Positions 27,014-36,914 of a stretch of 64,000 nucleotides of DNA are shown here, piece by piece. Both the position numbers and the translations under genes were made by a program. This DNA is from Phycisphaeraceae bacterium. GTDB taxonomy: Bacteria; Planctomycetota; Phycisphaerae; Phycisphaerales; UBA1924. The notes beneath the pieces are model-generated. The model was not told the DNA's origin and made no database searches. It saw nothing but the letters and a program-made list of their open reading frames with translations. Where the stretch lies: NCBI GenBank assembly GCA_020639155.1, contig JACKHF010000001.1:496001-560000 (forward strand). The letters run 5' to 3'. Position 1 is the first letter of the stretch; each line of letters opens with the position of its first letter.

Positions 27014-27595
27014 GTGAGCAATGACTCTTCGCCAATCTCATCAGCAACCCCCCGCCACAACGCGGAGGAACTTCTGCCGCTCATCTATGGTGAACTGCGG
27101 CGCCTAGCTGAGTCTCGATTGCGATCACTTCCTCCAGGGCAAACACTGCAGGCAACAGCACTTGTCCACGAGGTCTTTATCAAGCTCGTCGGTCAGTCTG
27201 ATCCAGGCTGGGACGGCAAAGGCCACTTGTTCGGGGCCGCTGCGAGAGCGATGAAAGAGGTTCTTGTCGATCAGGCAAGGCGAAAAGGAGCTTTGAAACG
27301 AGGCGGAGATCGTCAGCGAGAACTGCTCGATCCCAATGCCATAGCTCAAGATGATGACAGCTCTCTGTGGGAAGACATCCTTGAAGTTGACGCGTGCATG
27401 GAGCAGTTTGAGCGCGAACATCCACGCTCAGCACAGGTTGTTATGCTGATGTACTTCGGAGGATTGAACTCCCATCAGGTCGCGGCAGCGCTGGATCTGA
27501 GCGAACGCACAGTTCGCCGGGACTGGCGATTTGCGCAGGCATGGATGTCAGCTCGGTTGTCCAAAGATGAGTACCACGGACGGATTGATACATAG
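27014..27595 (+). CDS. ECF-type RNA polymerase sigma factor
   Basis: A 193-residue sigma factor of the same subfamily as 3160-3804 (LQATALVHEVFIKL in region 2; GGLNSHQVAAALDLSERTVRR in region 4). The frame stays open far upstream but the homology begins just before EELLPLIYGELRRL, so I chose GTG at 27014, with GGA 10 bases before it; the choice is not secure. The kinase gene follows closely. It is divergent from three exported surface-protein genes, which it may control. Confidence 0.85.
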   Translation: MSNDSSPISSATPRHNAEELLPLIYGELRRLAESRLRSLPPGQTLQATALVHEVFIKLVGQSDPGWDGKGHLFGAAARAMKEVLVDQARRKGALKRGGDRQRELLDPNAIAQDDDSSLWEDILEVDACMEQFEREHPRSAQVVMLMYFGGLNSHQVAAALDLSERTVRRDWRFAQAWMSARLSKDEYHGRIDT

Positions 27596-27660
27596 TTCGA
27601 TTGATTCACGAACAGAGCTATCGACAGATCGTTGTGCAAAGAGCATTCACTGGGGTTTGT

Positions 27661-30444
27661 ATGGTCGCACCATCGAAGTCACTTCGGGATTTGTTCGACA
27701 CGATTGTCGACCTTCCCATCGACCAGAGGAATGCGTTCATCGAGCAGTATTGCAAGGATGCGCAGACTCGACAGCAACTTGAGGAGCTTCTACTCCACGA
27801 CACACTGAATACAGCAGACTCCTTTGTATCCCCAGTACTGCATCTTGTGCCACAGAATCGGACTGCTGAGCCGGCTGCTGGTTTTATTTCTGAGATTGTC
27901 GACCTTGGCATGATCGGGCAGGTTCTTGATAACCGGTATCGAATCGTCGAGGTAGTTGGCCAGGGCGGTGTCGGCATCGTCTTTCGAGCCGAGCAGATTG
28001 CACCGGTCAAGCGGGGTGTTGCTGTCAAAGTACTCAAGCCCGGCATGGATACCGCTCGCATTATCGCGAGATTCGAATCAGAGCGGCAGGCGCTGGCCCG
28101 CATGAATCATCCGGGCATTGCTCGCGTGCTGGATGCGGGCGCAACACCATCTGGGCGATTGTACGTTGTCATGGAACTGATTCCGGGCGTGCAGATTGCG
28201 AAGTATTGCGATCGGCAATCACTTGATATTCGCGATCGTGTGCAGCTGATGCTGAAAGTGTGCGAAGCAATGCAGCATGCTCACGAGAGAGGAATCATCC
28301 ACAGAGATCTGAAGCCAGCAAACATTCTCGTTGCCGATTCTGGCCAGCCTGTCATCATCGACTTTGGGGTTGCCAAAGCAGTTGGAGACATGCTCGCGGA
28401 TACGCAGCACACACAGCAGGGGCAGTTAATTGGCACGCCTGAATACATGAGCCCCGAGCAGGCAAATCTCTTTGCTTCCAGTGCTGATGCTCGCACCGAT
28501 GTCTATGGGCTCGGTGTTATTCTGTACGAACTTCTTACCGGCAACACACCCTTTGATAACGAAGTGCTGCGCTCAGGCGGGATGGCTGAGATGCAACACG
28601 TCATACAGAATGTCGAGCCAAAGCGCATGTCCACGCGAGTTGGTAGCGATGATCCTGCTCGAACGACACAGCTGCGCGGTGATCTGGACTGGATCGTCGA
28701 GCGTGCCATGCAGAAACAGCGTGAGCATCGGTACCAGAGTGTGCAGGAACTCGCGAATGATCTGAGCCGATACCTGCGAAACGAGCCTGTTCTTGCGCGT
28801 CCTCTCAGCATGAGATACCGGACGGGACGGTTTGTTCGACGACACCGCGTGCTGGTGTATGGCACATCGGCATTGATACTCACACTCGTCACAGGTGCGA
28901 CAACGAGCACGGTGCTTGCTTTCCGTGAGTGGCACCAACGAACACTCGCTCAGGACAATGCTGTCGCTGCGAAGCTCGAGGCATCGCGCGCGGCAGCTGT
29001 CAATCTGTTCCTACGGCGGATGCTAGAAACAGCTGGCAATCTCGGCTCGGATGGTTTGAACGTCACGATGGGAGAGGTGCTTGAAGCAACATCCCAACGC
29101 CTTGATCGTGGCGAACTTGCTGACCAGCCCGATGTCGAAATAGAAGTTCGTTTTATTGTTGCGAAAACATACCTTGAACTTGGATGGCCAACGAGAGGGG
29201 CGCAGCACGCCCAATGGGTTCTTGACCATGTTGAGGACCAGTTCGGACTCAACAGCGAGCGCACAATCGAGATGTTCTGGGTGTGCGGCGAAGTGCTTAA
29301 AGGGAGCAGCAACTACACAGAAGCACTCGCTGCATTCCAGACATTGCACGAAGTGTTGTTGCAAGAGGCTGGTCCAGATGATTCGCGCACATGGACCGCG
29401 CTCAATCAGGTTGGAAACACGCTCTTCAGACAAGGAAACGTACGAGAAGCTGGTCAGGTACACGAAGAAGCGCTCAAGCAAACACAACGACTATTGGGGA
29501 ACGATCACATTGAGACAGCATTGGCAGCTGCGAATCTTGGCGGTGTCATGCGTCGCATCGATGAGTGGGAACGGGCCGAAGAGCTGTACCTTCAGGCTCT
29601 ATCAGTGATTGATCGAGTTGGTGATCCGGCCAGCAGTTGTGCGCTCCGACGTGAGATGGCTGTGTATGTACTCCCATTTCTGGGACGTGATGCTGATGCA
29701 GACCGTTACATGCGTGAAGCAGTCGACATTGCACTGACACAACTCGGCGAACACCACGGCGGAACATTTGGAACGCTTGAGTACGCAGCGTTTCACAGCA
29801 TCAGACTTGGGCATCGGGAAGAAGCCCTCAGCTACCTGCGTCAAGCTGTCGAACTTGTCAAGCAAAGCATCGGCACCGGATCGTATGAACACGCAGAAAA
29901 ACAAACTTCGCTCGCGTGGCTTTATCTCTTAAGTGGCGACAGCCAGGCAGCAGTCGTCAGCGCACGTGACGTGCTCTCGATTCTGGATTCTGCCGAGATT
30001 CGAAACGCAGAAACTTCGATGAGCATTGCATCGCGGAATGACCGTGTTCGGGCTAGGGCAATGTATGTCCTGTGCCACGCGTTGCACAACACAAGATCGT
30101 TTGACAATGCCATAGCAGCTTGCCATGAGCTAATTGCAATTGCTGAACAACAGCCAAAGGCATTGACAAGTTTTCGTATCGAAGCTACTCGAATCATGCT
30201 TGCCTGCGAACTCGCACTTGGTCAAACCAAGGATATTGAACCGCAGATCCGTACGCTTCTTGCTGAAACAGAAACTGTGTATGGCACCGACCGACATATC
30301 ACAGCACGTGTTCGTTTTACGCTGGCAGATTGCCTTGAAACACTGGAATTGCCAGGAGGTGCTGCAGAGCGCAAAGCTGCGATTGCAGTGCTTGAGAAAG
30401 CTGCTCATCTGCATTACCGTCCCTTTGCCCCATTGCAGCGATGA
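27661..30444 (+). CDS. Membrane Ser/Thr protein kinase with TPR sensor region
   Basis: A 927-residue PknB-type kinase. Glycine loop GQGGVGIVF is near residue 100, the ATP-binding Lys near 123, HRDLKPAN near 214 and DFG near 234, so this is an RD kinase with all catalytic residues. A membrane helix lies near 400-420. The C-terminal 500 residues are repeated 42-residue helical pairs (such as ALAAFQTLHEVLLQEAG, AAANLGGVMRRIDEWERAEELYLQAL) of the tetratricopeptide type. The start was set at the ATG 27661; a TTG at 27601 would add 20 residues. It follows the ECF sigma gene as its likely regulator. Confidence 0.9.
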   Translation: MVAPSKSLRDLFDTIVDLPIDQRNAFIEQYCKDAQTRQQLEELLLHDTLNTADSFVSPVLHLVPQNRTAEPAAGFISEIVDLGMIGQVLDNRYRIVEVVGQGGVGIVFRAEQIAPVKRGVAVKVLKPGMDTARIIARFESERQALARMNHPGIARVLDAGATPSGRLYVVMELIPGVQIAKYCDRQSLDIRDRVQLMLKVCEAMQHAHERGIIHRDLKPANILVADSGQPVIIDFGVAKAVGDMLADTQHTQQGQLIGTPEYMSPEQANLFASSADARTDVYGLGVILYELLTGNTPFDNEVLRSGGMAEMQHVIQNVEPKRMSTRVGSDDPARTTQLRGDLDWIVERAMQKQREHRYQSVQELANDLSRYLRNEPVLARPLSMRYRTGRFVRRHRVLVYGTSALILTLVTGATTSTVLAFREWHQRTLAQDNAVAAKLEASRAAAVNLFLRRMLETAGNLGSDGLNVTMGEVLEATSQRLDRGELADQPDVEIEVRFIVAKTYLELGWPTRGAQHAQWVLDHVEDQFGLNSERTIEMFWVCGEVLKGSSNYTEALAAFQTLHEVLLQEAGPDDSRTWTALNQVGNTLFRQGNVREAGQVHEEALKQTQRLLGNDHIETALAAANLGGVMRRIDEWERAEELYLQALSVIDRVGDPASSCALRREMAVYVLPFLGRDADADRYMREAVDIALTQLGEHHGGTFGTLEYAAFHSIRLGHREEALSYLRQAVELVKQSIGTGSYEHAEKQTSLAWLYLLSGDSQAAVVSARDVLSILDSAEIRNAETSMSIASRNDRVRARAMYVLCHALHNTRSFDNAIAACHELIAIAEQQPKALTSFRIEATRIMLACELALGQTKDIEPQIRTLLAETETVYGTDRHITARVRFTLADCLETLELPGGAAERKAAIAVLEKAAHLHYRPFAPLQR

Positions 30445-30738
30445 CAAGACCGCCATGTTCTCGCCTAGTGCTCATTCGACCATAAGTTTATTGCTGCAAT
30501 GGAGCATAGACATTGACAGATAACCGCGTGGAAGTGCAACAGAACAGTAATGCAAAACTGAAAAAGCGTCGGCGATCTCAATGTTGTGCAATTAAGTATC
30601 GGCTACGACTGAGCGGCGGCTTGCATAACTATTGCCACACGGTTGGGCAGCTTATGGGCGTTTGCATGTTTGCATTATCCGCACATCGGCAGTCAAGTGC
30701 TAGAATAATGATCACACCAAAGCCGAGAGAACCAGCAG
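30445..30738. other. Intergenic region before the rhamnosidase gene
   Basis: These 294 bp hold no supported gene. An open frame entering the next gene in another phase lacks a ribosome site. No terminator or operator stood out. Confidence 0.4.
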
Positions 30739-33675
30739 ATGAAATTGCGATTAATCTTTCTAGCTGTGATTCACCTGATGCAACTTGTCCATTATTCGGT
30801 TGCTCAGCCATTGATCGCAACCGAACTTCAATGCGAGCATCTTGTTGATCCGATTGGGCTCGACAAGACGCAACCGCGGCTGAGCTGGATCGTAGAATCG
30901 AACGAACGAAACGCATATCAGGTGGCGTATCGCATTTTGGTTGCATCCTCTCTTGAGAATCTTGATACGGATGTGGGCGATCTTTGGGACACTGGAAAGA
31001 TACAGACAAACGACACGATCGGCATTATGTATGGCGGATCACCGCTTGGATCACGGCAGCGGTGCTACTGGAAGGTGATGGCGTGGAACAACCGAGATGA
31101 ACCCAGCGAGTGGAGCACGCACGCATCTTGGGAAATGGGCTTGCTGTCAAAGTCTGATTGGCATGCGCAATGGATCGACGTGCAGCCGATACGAACGCCG
31201 GTTATTATCGAAAAGGCGGAGTACTACGCTGTCGATGATTCCGTGCGTGTCGATGTCACAAACATAGTGCAGCAGGTTGTTGATGCAGGCGAGTCACCAG
31301 TTGCAAGCAATGAAGCACTTGGCGGTGATCCTGCCTTTGGGATTCGCAAACGCCTTGAAGTTCACTACAAAGTCGAAGGCATCTCTATGCACACAGATGT
31401 TGCTGAAGGCGCAACAGCAAATCTGAACAACACGCAGTTGCCATATCTCCGCCGATCATTTACCGTCGAAAAACCTGTTCGTCAGGCTCGGTTGTACGTA
31501 TCTGCCCTTGGCTTGTACGAGCCATATATCAACGGCGACCGTGTCGGCGATGCCTGTCTCGCGCCGGGCTGGACCGACTATCGAAAGCGTGTGCACTACC
31601 AGATCATTGATGTAACATCACACCTTCACCAAGGACGTAATGTGCTCGGTGCGCTGGTTGGTCCGGGCTGGTTTGCTGGAAGGGCTGGTTTGTTCCACGC
31701 CCGCGCTTTTTATGGAGATACGCCAGCGCTGATTGCACAGCTTGAGATTACATACAAGGATGGTACTACTCTGTCTGTTGTTTCAGATGAATCATGGCAC
31801 AGGCATGATGGGCCAATTGTGTCATCCGACATTATGGACGGCGAAACATATGATGCCCGTGCGGAAATCGACAACTGGTGTGCCATCTCTTTCGACGACA
31901 GCAACTGGATGTCCGCTACAACACGTGAAGAAGACAGAAATCTTGAGTGGGCGCCGGATCTTCCTGTTCGCGTGCTGGAGCAGCTGCCAGCACACCAGGT
32001 TACTCAGCCAACACCTGGTCGATGGGTTTTCGATCTTGGTCAGAACATGGTTGGTGTTGCTCGCATCAGCCTGAATGAATCGCCGGGAACTGTCATCACA
32101 ATACGCCACGCTGAGATGCTCAACTCTGATGGCACGCTGTACAGGGACAATCTGCGGGGGGCTGCTGCGACAGACACGTATGTGTGCCGAGGCGGTGGCA
32201 GCGAGACATGGTCGCCGCGATTTACATTTCATGGATTCCGGTACGTCGAACTCTCGGGGCTTTCCGGCCAGCCATCATCAGATGCTGTCACCGGGATCGT
32301 ACTTGGATCAGATCTGCCATCATCGGGAACATTCTCATGTTCCGACGAGCGGCTCAATCAACTCTATTCTAACATTGTCTGGGGGCTGCGTGGGAACTAC
32401 CTCAGCATTCCGACAGACTGTCCGCAGCGCGATGAACGCATGGGCTGGATGGGTGACGCACAAGCTTTCATTCCAACTGCCACTTATATTGCGAATGTCG
32501 CCCCGTTCATGACAAAGTGGATGCAGGATGTGCGAGATGCGCAGCGTGAAGACGGAGCCCACTCTGATGTCGCTCCTGTTATGTTTAGGCTTAACTATGG
32601 CACCCCTGCCTGGGCGGATGCGTGCGTCCTTGTGCCTTGGACAATCTATGAGATGTACGGAGACATACGAATCCTGGAAGAAAATATCGAATCGATGACA
32701 CGCTGGGTCGACTGGTGCCAAGAACACAGCACTGATCTAATCCGCGATCGCGATCGTGGCAACGATTATGGTGACTGGCTCTCCATCGATGCGGATACGT
32801 CAAAGGAACTCATTGGCACTGCGTATTTCGCGCGCTCGACAGACCTTCTTGCGAGATCGTATCAGACCATAGGACGTACAGATAAAGCCGACCAATACAG
32901 CGATTTGTTCAACGGCATTCGAGATGCATTTGTGACAAGATATGTTGATGAAGACGGGCGCATCATGAATGGCACGCAAACTGCTTATCTTCTCGCGCTC
33001 ACCTTTGATCTGTTGCCAGAAGACCGGCGTAACAACGCAATCGAATATCTCATCGACGAACTTCGCGGTCGAGGCTGGCGACTCAATACCGGGTTCATTG
33101 GTGTGGGCTTGCTCCTACCAACTCTCGACAACGCAGGACACCCGGATGTTGCGTATCGCCTGCTTATGCAGGATGAGTTTCCGTCATGGCTTTACAGTGT
33201 GAAGCATGGCGCAACAACGATATGGGAACGGTGGAATGGGTGGACTCCAGACGAGGGTATGAATGATCCGGGCATGAACTCATTCAATCACTACGCGCTG
33301 GGCTCGTGTGGTCAGTGGCTCTTCTCGGGTGTAGGTGGAATCCGTCCTGATGATCCTGGCTTCACACGAATCACCATCCAACCACATATTGGTGGTGGGC
33401 TGACCTGGGCCGAGACTTCTTTCCGATCTGTCTGCGGACAGATTGCAACCCGCTGGGACATCAAAGACGATAAAATCACATTGAATGTCCAGATCCCTGC
33501 AAATACATCAGCAACGATCTATCTGCCAACTCACAACATTACTTCCCTGCGCGAATCCGGCATAACTATCTACCAGCTGCAAGGTGCACAAATAGTTCAG
33601 CAAGACGCGAACATGGTTGTGCTTAAAGTCGGCTCGGGCCGGTACACATTTACCGCGGATTATCGTCTGCCTTGA
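30739..33675 (+). CDS. Exported alpha-L-rhamnosidase (GH78)
   Basis: A 978-residue secreted glycosidase. A signal peptide (1-22) is followed by an N-terminal fibronectin-like region (GLDKTQPRLSWIVES), a beta-sandwich (ARLYVSALGLYEPYINGDRVGD), and the (alpha/alpha)6 catalytic barrel. The family's signature DCPQRDERMGWMGDAQAF is near residue 560 and holds acidic catalytic residues; the C-terminal beta domain includes WERWNGWTPDEGMNDPGMNSFNHYALGS. It removes terminal rhamnose from plant or algal glycans or glycosides. It sits alone after the kinase, before transposon debris. Confidence 0.95.
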   Translation: MKLRLIFLAVIHLMQLVHYSVAQPLIATELQCEHLVDPIGLDKTQPRLSWIVESNERNAYQVAYRILVASSLENLDTDVGDLWDTGKIQTNDTIGIMYGGSPLGSRQRCYWKVMAWNNRDEPSEWSTHASWEMGLLSKSDWHAQWIDVQPIRTPVIIEKAEYYAVDDSVRVDVTNIVQQVVDAGESPVASNEALGGDPAFGIRKRLEVHYKVEGISMHTDVAEGATANLNNTQLPYLRRSFTVEKPVRQARLYVSALGLYEPYINGDRVGDACLAPGWTDYRKRVHYQIIDVTSHLHQGRNVLGALVGPGWFAGRAGLFHARAFYGDTPALIAQLEITYKDGTTLSVVSDESWHRHDGPIVSSDIMDGETYDARAEIDNWCAISFDDSNWMSATTREEDRNLEWAPDLPVRVLEQLPAHQVTQPTPGRWVFDLGQNMVGVARISLNESPGTVITIRHAEMLNSDGTLYRDNLRGAAATDTYVCRGGGSETWSPRFTFHGFRYVELSGLSGQPSSDAVTGIVLGSDLPSSGTFSCSDERLNQLYSNIVWGLRGNYLSIPTDCPQRDERMGWMGDAQAFIPTATYIANVAPFMTKWMQDVRDAQREDGAHSDVAPVMFRLNYGTPAWADACVLVPWTIYEMYGDIRILEENIESMTRWVDWCQEHSTDLIRDRDRGNDYGDWLSIDADTSKELIGTAYFARSTDLLARSYQTIGRTDKADQYSDLFNGIRDAFVTRYVDEDGRIMNGTQTAYLLALTFDLLPEDRRNNAIEYLIDELRGRGWRLNTGFIGVGLLLPTLDNAGHPDVAYRLLMQDEFPSWLYSVKHGATTIWERWNGWTPDEGMNDPGMNSFNHYALGSCGQWLFSGVGGIRPDDPGFTRITIQPHIGGGLTWAETSFRSVCGQIATRWDIKDDKITLNVQIPANTSATIYLPTHNITSLRESGITIYQLQGAQIVQQDANMVVLKVGSGRYTFTADYRLP

Positions 33676-33692
33676 CCTGCGCCAATGCCAGA

Positions 33693-34069
33693 GATCACCC
33701 GCAGCATCCGCGTGACGCAATCACATGTCGGCTACGACTCGGCGGTGTTTTGCAAAGCTATCACCGTGCTGACGAATGAGTTACTGGTTGTATTAGTTAT
33801 TGCACAGGTCAGGTCAAGTGCGAGTGTCTCGACCATTTCATACCCATTGGTCTGAAGCACCTCGACTATCTGGTCTTTGAGTATGTAGAGCACTACCACA
33901 CCGAGCGACCGCATCAGGGATTGCAGAATCGACTCATCATCAAAGCTCGTGATCACCCTCAGAATCCAGGTAGAGTGATCGCATGTCGGTCACGGCTCGG
34001 CGGTGTATTGCGGAGCTATCACCATGCAGCAGAATGAGTTACGGGCCGCATTCGTTTTTGCACAGGTCA
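33693..34069 (+). mobile_element. Nested 3'-end remnants of an IS3/rve-like element
   Basis: Two direct copies of an element end lie at 33693-33811 and 33951-34069 (shared: CTCGGCGGTGT, GCTATCACC, GAATGAGTTAC, TTGCACAGGTCA). Between them a frame reads ECLDHFIPIGLKHLDYLVFE and EYVEHYHTERPHQGLQNR, the transposase C-terminus, ending in a stop at 34035-34037. This is a different subfamily from copies A and B. From 34070 to 34469 no supported gene is seen. Confidence 0.75.
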
Positions 34070-34469
34070 ACGCGAGTATCGATCCCGTGCCCTTGTCTTG
34101 GAGCGATATTAAAGCGACCGGGGCTCTCTCTGACGATAAGGGCGGTTGGGCGAGTCTTTATGTGCTCACCGCTTGCAAGCACGATACTATGCGACCCCAT
34201 TGGCCGATCTCCGGGGTTGGTGGTAAGTACGTATACAAGGGATTCGGCTCAAAAGCGAGAATTATCGATAGTTATCTGATACCGCAATCATTTCTCGAAT
34301 CAAGGAGGCACAGTCGATGCTTAAAAAGCTGGGGCCTACGTTGGTCCAAATCGGATTGCTTTCCCCATAGTATAACAGCGCGTCGAGAACATTTGGTAAA
34401 ACCACCTATTTGTTTTTTAAGAGCGGATTTATTACAGTAGCATGCAGAGTGACAATCGGGGAAGCTGAA

Positions 34470-34790
34470 ATGGCATTTCATCAACTGGAGATCAATCGCT
34501 ATGATAGTTCATCACATGCGATTGCCCATGCAATAAGGCGAAGAAATCGTGATCTGGAGTGTATCATGACCGTGATCAATGAGTTGAATGCAACGGGCGA
34601 TTCTGGACTCCCAATATCGGTTCTGGAACAACGACTTGCACCGCCGCATGATGAAAAGCTCATAGATTCTCTTGAGGAACTTTTGGCCTATGGAGTAGTG
34701 ATGATAGTTCCTCGGCACAATTTTGTTTTATGTTCTGATTGGAAAGATCGCCTTGAGGATATGAATATCGTAATTCAGACTACTCCATGA
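34470..34790 (+). CDS. Small winged-helix-like protein
   Basis: A 106-residue protein of unknown family. Residues 30-95 have the spacing of a winged helix: CIMTVINELNATGDSGLP, then ISVLEQRLAPP, then KLIDSLEELLAYGVVMIVPR and FVLCSDW as the wing strand. It starts at an ATG after GGGGAAG. It is AT-richer than the backbone and lies 34 bp upstream of the metalloprotease gene, suggesting one operon. It may be a regulator or adaptor of the cassette (inference). Confidence 0.6.
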   Translation: MAFHQLEINRYDSSSHAIAHAIRRRNRDLECIMTVINELNATGDSGLPISVLEQRLAPPHDEKLIDSLEELLAYGVVMIVPRHNFVLCSDWKDRLEDMNIVIQTTP

Positions 34791-34824
34791 TGATGCCTAG
34801 TCGGGACCAAGAAAGGACTCGCTC

Positions 34825-36207
34825 TTGACTTCTGTGATAGGTGATCTCGATGTGGAGCACTTCGAATATTGGAGAGGCACTGTAGCCTTACTGTATGCTC
34901 GTGTTGTTGAGCTGCAGTCTGATCTGAGAGAACCGCTTTCTTCAAACACAGTAGGTCAGTATCTTAAAATACGACTCGAAAAGCTCGCAACTCGATTTAG
35001 CAACGAACTCAAAAAGCCATATTATGACAATGCTTCACCCTATATCTACTCAATGAGCGCCGGTGATCGGTCCCGACTCATTGGTTTATCAGAGCAACTT
35101 CATCATATCGACTATGTTGCTAGAGAGTTGCCCCATTTCACCTCCAGGGGATTGGTACGTAGAAGACTCCCTCCAGCGGCAGACGGCATTGAACGGGTGA
35201 TTGCGCTGCTGTATGCTGTAATTGCTGATGTCATGAAGTGTATCCACTGCACTGCACTGGGCTTTGAAAAGCGTGAACCAATTGTAAGATGGAGGTGGAC
35301 CACTGAATATATGCACGACTCATTTTGGAATATTTCTAGATTTCCTGCAACAGACTTAGTCCGTGCATACATGTGGCCGCTCATCGGGCACGAGATAGGC
35401 CATTCCATATATAAAACTATCATGGATCGTCATGTTCAGCACATAAATGTGGATGTCTATAACAATTTGGAGAATGTCAAAGCAAAAATATTTGGATTGT
35501 ACCATAAGTGTGCGACGAGATTGCAAATTGACCCAGAGCTTTTAACCACGGCCGATGTAAGCAAGATGCAATTAGAAGAGTTTTTTGCGGACGCTATCGG
35601 CGCACATCTATTTGGATTCGCGTACTTTGACGCAATATTTCGATACATGGGAGCAACAGGGGATCTAAGTGTGAGTGCGAGTGATTATGATATCAATATG
35701 CGATTTCATGATCAGGAAGCCCGACAAGCCGTACTTGATAATGTCAACAGGCGTATGAACGCGGAGTTTTCTAACAGTCTGGGCCAGGCTCATCCGATGA
35801 CCATCGTTCGGCTTGCTTGTATCGCCAAGATGTGTGATATTAACAAGCATGAGGTGGCGATTACTGGTTCGGTGTTTAAGTCGCTTGAAAGCGAATTGCC
35901 TCAACTTCCGGGATGGACTAATTGGCATAAGGGATTATGGAGAGTCCTAGATAGGCAGTTGAGTTCACTCGCCAACAGTCTTTCTGAATATATAGTGAAT
36001 CTGTTTCCACAAATAGGTCTGACCGAGCAGCACTACCTACATGTAAGCGAGATATCACAATCATATTCAACAACCGCGATGGCGAACGTACAGAGTCCTG
36101 ATAGTCGAGTTATTGTTATCGCAGACGCCCTTGTGCGGAGACAGAAGAGAAGCATGGGAACAGCTGCGGGTTGTTTTGTAACACCTATTTGTGCCGTGGC
36201 ACAATAG
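34825..36207 (+). CDS. Zinc metalloprotease-like protein of unknown family (HEIGH)
   Basis: A 460-residue soluble protein. HEIGHSIY at 189-196 is an HExxH zinc site in a hydrophobic helix, and EEFFADAIGAHLFG at 251-264 offers the third Glu ligand and conserved Asp as in gluzincins. The N-terminal 180 residues are helical; the region 310-440 is also helical and unassigned. There is no signal peptide, so it acts in the cytoplasm. The start is a TTG seven bases after AAAGGA, which supports it over later codons. AT-rich composition and placement between transposon debris and a tRNA suggest a transferred cassette. The substrate is unknown. Confidence 0.72.
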   Translation: MTSVIGDLDVEHFEYWRGTVALLYARVVELQSDLREPLSSNTVGQYLKIRLEKLATRFSNELKKPYYDNASPYIYSMSAGDRSRLIGLSEQLHHIDYVARELPHFTSRGLVRRRLPPAADGIERVIALLYAVIADVMKCIHCTALGFEKREPIVRWRWTTEYMHDSFWNISRFPATDLVRAYMWPLIGHEIGHSIYKTIMDRHVQHINVDVYNNLENVKAKIFGLYHKCATRLQIDPELLTTADVSKMQLEEFFADAIGAHLFGFAYFDAIFRYMGATGDLSVSASDYDINMRFHDQEARQAVLDNVNRRMNAEFSNSLGQAHPMTIVRLACIAKMCDINKHEVAITGSVFKSLESELPQLPGWTNWHKGLWRVLDRQLSSLANSLSEYIVNLFPQIGLTEQHYLHVSEISQSYSTTAMANVQSPDSRVIVIADALVRRQKRSMGTAAGCFVTPICAVAQ

Positions 36208-36220
36208 CTGGGAATATAAG

Positions 36221-36793
36221 ATGCCGAGAGCATTAATACTTGTGTCAACAAACGCCAACTGGGAGAAGACCCAAGAGAAATTAGATGAACTCTTGGGCGA
36301 CGTCAAAGTAATTAAGGAGACAAACGCCGTCATTGAGTCATGGTGTTCATGCATGGGGCATGCTGATTATGCCTTGCGAGTATTTGGATCTTCGCTGGAG
36401 AGTATCAAACGCCTGTCTGCGACGATTAGAGAAAAGCTTGCAAGCATAGATGGCACGGATAACAATCATGTTTCTACCGAGTCTATTGTAGGGTCGTCTT
36501 ATCTTGATCGAGAAGGTCCGACTTACGTTGCTAAAGAGTTGACAAGAGTGACTGCGTTGATAGATCAATGTGCTGAACAGCATAAATTGGACGGGAAGCA
36601 AAGCGAATATATTGCGTTCTATGCACTCACTATCGCTGAGAATATAAGAGCTATGATTGAAAATATGAAGCGTGTGAGTGCCAACGATGCGCTTGCAAAG
36701 GTGTCGCTACAAACTGTGTTGAACAAACTGCAAGATTTATCGCTAAGCGAGCCTTTGTTTATCAAAGGGAGGGCTGTCGAAGCAGGGGTGTAG
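36221..36793 (+). CDS. RAM/ferredoxin-like sensor protein with helical C-terminal domain
   Basis: A 190-residue protein. Residues 1-95 follow the beta-alpha-beta-beta-alpha-beta order of Lrp/AsnC RAM ligand domains: ALILVSTNANWEKTQEKL, DVKVIKETNAVIESW, the GHADYALRVFG strand and SIKRLSATIREKL helix, then STESIVGSSYL. Residues 100-185 are helical. The ATG at 36221 follows GGGA, 13 bp after the metalloprotease stop. Together the three genes look like a regulated cytoplasmic protease system; no toxin or nuclease is visible. The family call is a pattern match, not a search result. Confidence 0.6.
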   Translation: MPRALILVSTNANWEKTQEKLDELLGDVKVIKETNAVIESWCSCMGHADYALRVFGSSLESIKRLSATIREKLASIDGTDNNHVSTESIVGSSYLDREGPTYVAKELTRVTALIDQCAEQHKLDGKQSEYIAFYALTIAENIRAMIENMKRVSANDALAKVSLQTVLNKLQDLSLSEPLFIKGRAVEAGV

Positions 36794-36914
36794 CTTAGGC
36801 AGGCTGTCCGCATCAGAAGAGACAGAGCCTCTAATCCATTCCCCTCCAAACACTCAACTCCCCCATGATTCTCGGCTCTAATGCTGGCTTCGCTGGTTTT
36901 CGATACGCTGCAGT

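Noticed and set aside
34003..34440. A 145-codon frame upstream of the metalloprotease cassette
   Set aside because: It starts inside the transposase remnant, has no ribosome site, and its sequence shows no domain pattern; it reads through element-end sequence.
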